Part shown: piece by piece, positions 59,596 through 64,000 of the stretch | Layout: every line of letters begins with the position of its first letter | Position numbering within the stretch: position 1 is the first letter of the stretch | Origin: 2-12-FULL-60-19 sp041483675 | GTDB taxonomy: Bacteria; Desulfobacterota; Binatia; UBA9968 | DNA: 64,000 bases | NCBI GenBank assembly: GCA_041483675.1 | Contig: JBGPGE010000004.1 | Span: 19,109 to 83,108, forward strand | Reading direction: 5' to 3' | Translations under genes and position numbers: made by a program | Notes under the pieces: generated by a model | Told to the model about the DNA's origin: nothing | Databases searched by the model: none | The model's input: the letters and a program-made list of their open reading frames with translations, nothing else

Positions 59596-59828
59596 CAACC
59601 TGGATCGTTGGAGCGGACGACTCCTCCAGCATACACAGTGGAGTCGTCATCACTGCGAGGCCTCGATTTTTTCACGTTCCGGCACTTGCATATCTTATGC
59701 AGCTTGTTCTGAGAGCGCCTTCTAATAAGGGAGTTGCTTCGAGCGAGCCGGGGGAGCCAGCTATTTCAGTGGCTTGGGGTATGCTTAGACGTGGTCGTCG
59801 CATGGGAAAAGTTGGGCATCTCAGGTGA
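59430..59828 (+). pseudogene. truncated type IIG restriction gene, 5' copy
   Basis: 132 codons. The first 55 (MAATPTGITPLIEKFEQNLE to NKTGHA) are the N-terminus of the intact gene at 62619. After that the frame runs on by chance through unrelated sequence to a stop at 59826-59828. The nuclease motif is not reached. Its stop overlaps the GTG of the SIR2-like gene (GTGA), so ribosomes from this leader may pass to that gene. Confidence 0.8.
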
Positions 59829-60850
59829 AGCATCTAATTGTTGGAGCCGGTGCGACGTTTGCTGAAGCACTTGACCAGGGACATCCGCCTGATCGCTGCC
59901 CGCCGTTGATTCGGGACTTTGCGCGAAAAACATGGCCGAACGTCTATAACCCTCATCCGGTTCTGGAGGCGTACCTCCAAGAACTCGGGTATACAGAATT
60001 CGGATCCGATGCACGGGAGATTTTCTATCGTCTTGAAGCGACCGGGGAAACGAACATCGAGCGCTTTCTTGAGTTCGCTTGGATTCATAAGGACAAAGAA
60101 TGGAAGCTCGAGGAAGGCGCAGCGCCGCGCGACTACATCTCGGGCCTGCGGATCGTGGCTGGCGGCAATCAGGGAGACCCAGTGCCTCCACTCGCCCCGA
60201 GATGGTGGGCTGATTTCCTCTACAACGGGATCGGGAAGCCTCTTACTTTCTTCATGATTCAGTGCTTCTTTGAGAACGGCCATGGATGGAAGGATTTGGC
60301 TTTGACAAAATCCGTGGCATCTCGCCTTGATCCTGGCGATCTAGTCCTAAACCTAAACTACGATACCATCTTTGAAATCGCACTCGATCAACTCAATCAA
60401 CCTTTCAGTTATTGTCCCAGCGAGTCAACGGTGGACCAAGTGCTAGTGTGCAAGCCGCATGGTTCGTTGAACATGGTGATGAACAGGCAAGAATTCACAT
60501 TCGGTCAGCCGGATTGGCTTGGGATGCCAGAGCCACCGGGATTTCGGAGCTACTCCGGGTTCCTGCCGCCGAGGTTGAACAAGAGCTTCGCTCAACACCC
60601 CGCCGCTAAGATGATTCTCGCACCAGCAACCAGTCGCAAGCCGGAGGAGATCGCGATGTGGGGCGTCGGCTTGACGGAGAGTGACGTTGAATTGGTCGCG
60701 CTGTATCGAGAGTGGTCACGGCACGCGAAGCGGGTTAATGTAATCAACCCGTCGGACAGTGTTGCCAGGAAGGCCTCCGACTTGCTTGAGCGTGACATTA
60801 CCTGGTTTGAATCTGTTGCGGCCTGGGTGGACGCTGCCGAGAAAGGCTGA
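59825..60850 (+). CDS. SIR2-like domain protein, possible defence NADase
   Basis: 341 residues from GTG 59825. Rossmann start MKHLIVGAGATFAEALDQGH, then LNLNYDTIFEIALDQL (the NYD motif of SIR2_2), VCKPHGSLNMVM (KxHGS, catalytic-type His) and MWGVGLTESDVELVALYREW. This is the SIR2_2 layout. Such domains act as NAD-cutting effectors in several anti-phage systems (Thoeris, DSR, AVAST-type). No sensor domain is fused here. Lower GC than the flanks. It lies within the insert between two copies of the restriction-gene leader and is coupled to the truncated leader. Confidence 0.8.
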   Translation: MKHLIVGAGATFAEALDQGHPPDRCPPLIRDFARKTWPNVYNPHPVLEAYLQELGYTEFGSDAREIFYRLEATGETNIERFLEFAWIHKDKEWKLEEGAAPRDYISGLRIVAGGNQGDPVPPLAPRWWADFLYNGIGKPLTFFMIQCFFENGHGWKDLALTKSVASRLDPGDLVLNLNYDTIFEIALDQLNQPFSYCPSESTVDQVLVCKPHGSLNMVMNRQEFTFGQPDWLGMPEPPGFRSYSGFLPPRLNKSFAQHPAAKMILAPATSRKPEEIAMWGVGLTESDVELVALYREWSRHAKRVNVINPSDSVARKASDLLERDITWFESVAAWVDAAEKG

Positions 60851-61050
60851 CTCTTGGGCGGTTCAAGCGTCGCCAGCGATTCTAGGACTCTTCGCAGCGC
60901 CTTGCCCAGCGCTTCCGATTCCAGTTGCGTCAGGTCGGAAAAGCTGAAGGGACGCTTTTGGCTCTCGATGCCAGGCTGGCAGGCGATTATTAGGGTGATT
61001 TCTGTTCTCAGTGAGCGCGCCTCAAAAGGAAGTTCATATCATTTGGAGCT

Positions 61051-61788
61051 GTGAACCATAATTTGGTAGCAAATCAGTCGTGCGATCTCCCCCTAGGTGT
61101 TGAGCGCTACTGGCAAGCTCATGTGTGGGATCGTGCCTTCTGGGAAAGATCACAGCTCGGCCCTGCGTTTCTGGTTCAGCGGTCCCTCGTGCGAGAAGCT
61201 GTCGCCGCCGTTCCGTTCGTACCGCAATCTATACTTGTCCTATGCTGCGGCGTGGGATTGGAAGCGGTGGATGTCGCCAAGCAGATCGACGCTTTTGTCC
61301 CGCGACCAATCATCGTGGCGTTGGACATCAATTTCACTAGTTGCTCTATTACGGCACGCTGCGCTGATGTCTCTGTGATCTGCGCTGATGCGCGGTCCCT
61401 ACCATTTGCTCACCGGACCTTTGATATTGTGGTGTGTTTGGACGCGTTGCAGCACCTGCGAAAGCAATCAGAGGTGCTGCTGCAGCTCCGGGCGCTGCTT
61501 CGTCCCGGCGGTAGATTTATCGGGAATTACTTCGGCTCTGAACGGTTCAGCGCATGGCTCATCCGAAAACACGGTCCGGTTCGGGCCTGGTGGGTCAATG
61601 CGAAGCACCATATTGTTCGGACGTTGCTCGGAGCGCATCTTCTGCCCACATGGCTTATCCATGCCGGGTGGATGCGGAGCCTGCTCTACACGAGGGCTGA
61701 AGTGATCGCCATGTTGGAAGGGTCCGGGTTTCGCGTCACCCGACTTTTTTCGGGTGAGTGGCATTTTTTTATCACAGAAGTGGATTGA
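61051..61788 (+). CDS. class I SAM-dependent methyltransferase
   Basis: 245 residues from GTG 61051 with TTGGAG just upstream. Motif I is ILVLCCGVGLEAVDVAKQ, the acidic residue after beta-2 is in VALDINFTSC, motif II/III is ICADARSLPFAHRTFDIVVC, and LRPGGRFIGNYFG follows. It fits small-molecule (Methyltransf_11) enzymes rather than DNA methylases: there is no NPPY. The 200 bases before it hold no clear gene. It ends 31 bases before the attC site. Substrate unknown. Confidence 0.82.
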   Translation: MNHNLVANQSCDLPLGVERYWQAHVWDRAFWERSQLGPAFLVQRSLVREAVAAVPFVPQSILVLCCGVGLEAVDVAKQIDAFVPRPIIVALDINFTSCSITARCADVSVICADARSLPFAHRTFDIVVCLDALQHLRKQSEVLLQLRALLRPGGRFIGNYFGSERFSAWLIRKHGPVRAWWVNAKHHIVRTLLGAHLLPTWLIHAGWMRSLLYTRAEVIAMLEGSGFRVTRLFSGEWHFFITEVD

Positions 61789-61818
61789 AGGGGGCGTGAC
61801 ATGAGTCTCAAGCTCTGT

Positions 61819-61885
61819 GCCTAACGCAGTGCAGCTAACCCGCGGCCAGCGAAGCCGACGGTCGGGGTCAGCTGGCTTGTTAGGC
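61819..61885 (-). other. integron-type attC recombination site
   Basis: Read on the minus strand, 67 bases start GCCTAACAAG (R'') and end GCGTTAGGC (R'), the canonical TAACAA / GCGTTRRRY layout. Inside, CAGCTGACCC pairs with GGGTTAGCTG (L''/L'), and GC-rich loop DNA lies between. The stop codon of the minus-strand membrane-protein gene is inside R'', as is common in gene cassettes. No integrase and no second site were found, so it is a lone attC. Confidence 0.7.
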
Positions 61886-62392
61886 CGCACCAAAGAGCAG
61901 CCCAAGAAGCATCTCAAGAAGCACGTCATACAAGAGGATACAATTGGCCACTGCGAAGACGAGGTAGATGCACTGGAAGGCGTCCCGTATCTTCAGCTTG
62001 CCAGTCCAAGAGAGGTTGACCAGCGTCCGGTATGGGCTGTTAGCCTCACGCCCCGGTTCGCGAAAGCGCTCTTCGGAATCAGGCTCTTTGGGGTAAAAAA
62101 GCTGATTATAAACCCTAACAAAACGCCATAGTAATTGTTGGAAGTTGTCGCTTTCGGCACGCACAACTTTTAGAGCCAACAACGTGATGACAAGTCCGAG
62201 ACCGGACAGGACACCCAGAAGTAGCAACCGGTTCTGTAGAGGAACGGCATTGGCGAGCAAAGTAGCCTGGCCGGTAGCGATAAGCGATAGCAACCAAGTA
62301 AAGTGTTTCTCCTCCTCCCAAAGTGCTTTATGAAAGTATTCACGGAGACTGTAGAGAATCCGTAGCTTCTCTAGATCGTGGTCATCGGGCAT
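61880..62392 (-). CDS. membrane protein of a probable gene cassette, unknown function
   Basis: 170 residues from ATG at 62392 (MPDDHDLEKLRILYSLREYF); TTG at 62407 is an alternative. Two helices (WLLSLIATGQATLLANAV and LLLLGVLSGLGLVITLLALK) are followed by a soluble part (RAESDNFQQLLWRFVRVYNQ), then a C-terminal helix (YLVFAVANCILLYDVLLEML). The layout recalls small defence-associated membrane effectors, but no named family is recognised. Its stop lies inside the attC site. Confidence 0.7.
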   Translation of the reverse strand: MPDDHDLEKLRILYSLREYFHKALWEEEKHFTWLLSLIATGQATLLANAVPLQNRLLLLGVLSGLGLVITLLALKVVRAESDNFQQLLWRFVRVYNQLFYPKEPDSEERFREPGREANSPYRTLVNLSWTGKLKIRDAFQCIYLVFAVANCILLYDVLLEMLLGLLFGAA

Positions 62393-62410
62393 CTGGCAGT
62401 ATCCCAAGTC

Positions 62411-62561
62411 TCAAGCCGTCCGTTTCGTAATGGCCTCCAGGTAGAATTTCTTGTATTCCGGGGCACATCCATACCGCAAGGCTGAAAAAATGTCCAACTC
62501 TATCTTAAAGCCAGCCCCAAGTTGATGCAAGCGGTTGAGGACCGGCTCCCCCGAAATAAAT
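62411..62561 (-). pseudogene. C-terminal part of a gene cut by the direct repeat
   Basis: The minus strand reads ISGEPVLNRLHQLGAGFKIE then LDIFSALRYGCAPEYKKFYL and EAITKRTA, then stops 18 bases before the membrane-protein gene. The text looks like real protein. Upstream it runs at once into the antisense of the right-hand repeat copy, so its N-terminus is gone or it was always short. Family not recognised. Confidence 0.4.
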
Positions 62562-62786
62562 TCTTCATATAATTTCTTTCTTGCCTGAAAACCTATATAT
62601 CGGTTAAACTCAGGCTGCATGGCCGAGACACCGACCGGGATCACGCAGTTAATCGAGAAGTTCGAGCAGAATATCGAATCCTACCGTAATCCGGCGTATG
62701 GGGAGACCCAGGTCCGGGTCGAGTTCATCAACCCGCTGTTTGAAGCGCTCGGCTGGGACGTCGCCAACAAAGCCGGGCATGCCGAG
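62562..62786 (+). repeat. direct repeat, right copy: leader and 5' end of the intact type IIG gene
   Basis: Matches 59375-59595 through the leader (TTCATATAATTTCTTTCTTG) and 55 codons. The intact restriction gene starts inside it. Confidence 0.9.
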
Positions 62787-64000
62787 GCGTACAAAGACGT
62801 TATCCATGAAGACGCGGTAAAAGTAGGCGGCGCCACCAAGGCGCCGGACTACTCCTTCCGTGTCGGCGGCACCCGCAAGTTCTTTCTCGAAGCCAAAAAG
62901 CCCGCCGTAAGCATCAAAGACGACACCAGCCCCGCGTACCAACTGCGGCGCTACGCCTGGAGCGCGAAGCTCCCTCTGTCGATCCTTACCAATTTTGCCG
63001 AGTTGGCGGTCTATGACTGCCGTCTGCCGCCCAAGGAGACCGACAAGGCGAGCGTCGGAAGAGTCCTCTATCTCACCTACAAGGAATACGAGCAGCGTTG
63101 GGACGAGATCGCCAAGATATTTTCCAAAGAAGCGGTACTACAGGGATCCTTCGATAAATTCGCCGAAGCCGGCAAGGGCAAGCGAGGCACCTCTGCGGTC
63201 GACGCCGAGTTCCTGGCCGAGATCGAAAGCTGGCGCGAGGCGTTGGCCAAGAACCTGGCCCTGCGCAATCCCCGGCTCAGCGTGCGCGACCTCAACTTCG
63301 CCGTCCAGCGCACCATCGACCGGATCATCTTCCTCAGGATGTGCGAGGACCGGGGCATCGAGCATTACGGACAGCTTCAGGCGCTACAGAACGGCGAGCA
63401 TACCTACAAAAGACTCCAGTACCTCTACGGTATCGCGGATGACAGGTACAACTCGGGCCTGTTCCATTTCAAGGAAGAGAAAGAGAGGGCCGAAGCCCCC
63501 GATGAGCTGACGCTAAGGCTCAAGATCGACGACAAGGTTCTGAAAGACATCATCCGCCGCCTCTACTATCCTGAAAGCCCTTATGAATTCTCCGTCCTCG
63601 GCGGAGACATCCTCGGCAACGTCTACGAGCAGTTCCTGGGCAAAGTCATCCGGCTCACCGCCGGCCATCACGCCGTGGTCGAGGACAAACCGGAGGTCAA
63701 GAAGGCCGGCGGCGTCTATTACACCCCGGCGTACATTGTGGACTATATCGTCAAGAACACCGTCGGAAAGCTGTGTGAAGGCAAAGCTCCCAAAGAGATC
63801 GGCAAGCTCAGAATCCTTGACCCGGCCTTCGGCTCCGGCTCATTCTTGATCGGAGCTTACACCTGCCTGCTGAACCACCACCGCGATTGGTACGTGAAGG
63901 ACGGTTCGCAGAAGCACACGAAAGAGATCTATCAGGGATCCGGCGGGCAATGGCTCCTGACTACCCAAGAGAAAAAGCGGATTCTGCTCAACAACATCTA
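62619..64000 (+). CDS. type IIG restriction-modification enzyme (Eco57I-like), 3' end outside the window
   Basis: 460 codons from ATG 62619, open to the right edge. The nuclease domain has PD77 in TKAPDYSFRVGG and E91-x-K93 in FFLEAKKPAV, a PD-(D/E)xK site. A helical link follows, with ERAEAPDELTLRLKIDDKVL and YYPESPYEFSVLGGDILGNV. The methyltransferase part begins with GGVYYTPAYIVDYIV and the SAM motif DPAFGSGSFLIGAY. The NPPY motif and specificity domain should follow outside the window. A single chain both cuts and methylates DNA. Confidence 0.9.
   Translation, partial: MAETPTGITQLIEKFEQNIESYRNPAYGETQVRVEFINPLFEALGWDVANKAGHAEAYKDVIHEDAVKVGGATKAPDYSFRVGGTRKFFLEAKKPAVSIKDDTSPAYQLRRYAWSAKLPLSILTNFAELAVYDCRLPPKETDKASVGRVLYLTYKEYEQRWDEIAKIFSKEAVLQGSFDKFAEAGKGKRGTSAVDAEFLAEIESWREALAKNLALRNPRLSVRDLNFAVQRTIDRIIFLRMCEDRGIEHYGQLQALQNGEHTYKRLQYLYGIADDRYNSGLFHFKEEKERAEAPDELTLRLKIDDKVLKDIIRRLYYPESPYEFSVLGGDILGNVYEQFLGKVIRLTAGHHAVVEDKPEVKKAGGVYYTPAYIVDYIVKNTVGKLCEGKAPKEIGKLRILDPAFGSGSFLIGAYTCLLNHHRDWYVKDGSQKHTKEIYQGSGGQWLLTTQEKKRILLNNI

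Noticed and set aside
60854..61050. 66-codon plus frame between the SIR2-like and methyltransferase genes
   Set aside because: Ser/Arg-rich, without ribosome site or recognisable features; no second attC was found in this gap either.
1..64000. CRISPR array, rRNA, tRNA or IS transposase
   Set aside because: No regularly spaced direct repeats, no conserved RNA-gene motifs and no transposase or integrase motifs were seen on either strand.

Overview
The window is GC-rich (about 60 % by eye) bacterial chromosome with dense, mostly intact genes in short operons. The gene content suggests an uncultured soil, sediment or groundwater bacterium of the deltaproteobacterial / Binatota / Rokubacteria / Tectomicrobia kind. 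Signs are NMT1/TauA-type substrate-binding proteins, ornithine-cyclodeaminase and fumarylacetoacetate-hydrolase family enzymes, an F420/deazaflavin-type oxidoreductase, seven major-facilitator (MFS) exporters, and many small palindromic repeats between genes. This placement is an inference; there is no rRNA or tRNA in the window. No CRISPR array, tRNA, rRNA or insertion-sequence transposase was seen.

Layout. 1-8.2 kb, minus strand: a surface-glycan operon of DegT aminotransferase, GT2 glycosyltransferase, Gfo/Idh/MocA dehydrogenase and three ArnT-like GT39 membrane glycosyltransferases; the last runs off the left edge. 8.3-18.2 kb: transport and small-molecule catabolism, with two MFS exporters, an SDR, a taurine/nitrate-type ABC importer with two different permeases, an FAH-family hydrolase and an ornithine cyclodeaminase homologue. 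18.2-21.3 kb: a broken DUF433 gene, a small metallopeptidase, MltA and an MBL hydrolase. 21.3-26.0 kb: an operon of SCO, CDF, KimA/KUP-like permease, DUF1003 and a small membrane protein. 26.0-30.1 kb: an MFS exporter, then an HtrA/Deg protease flanked by inverted copies of a 127-bp three-hairpin element; one copy lies inside the 5' end of the protease gene. 30.4-33.5 kb: an HlyD / ABC-2 efflux operon. 35.1-38.5 kb: a small secreted protein with a sigma-54 promoter and an upstream palindrome, beside an NtrC-type regulator and its sensor kinase. 38.9-41.2 kb: decayed genes, namely a frameshifted binding protein and a frameshifted PIN toxin with its overlapping partner. 42.1-57.6 kb: alpha-glucan and sugar metabolism (glucan phosphorylase, GH15 glucoamylase, glucose dehydrogenase, cyclase-family hydrolase, short 6-phosphogluconate dehydrogenase), mixed with CbpA/CbpM chaperones, MFS genes and an esterase-cytochrome c fusion. 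57.6-59.2 kb: a GAF histidine kinase and a small protein.

59.4 kb to the right edge is a defence-type region. It holds a type IIG restriction-modification gene (5' part only) whose first 55 codons and leader also occur 3.2 kb upstream as a truncated copy. Between the two copies are a SIR2-like gene translationally coupled to the truncated leader, a methyltransferase, an integron-type attC site and a membrane protein. This insertion and the sigma-54 / secreted-protein locus are the best candidates for something not yet described. Several genes are broken by single-base changes in or next to short homopolymers, so true decay and assembly error cannot be told apart from sequence alone.
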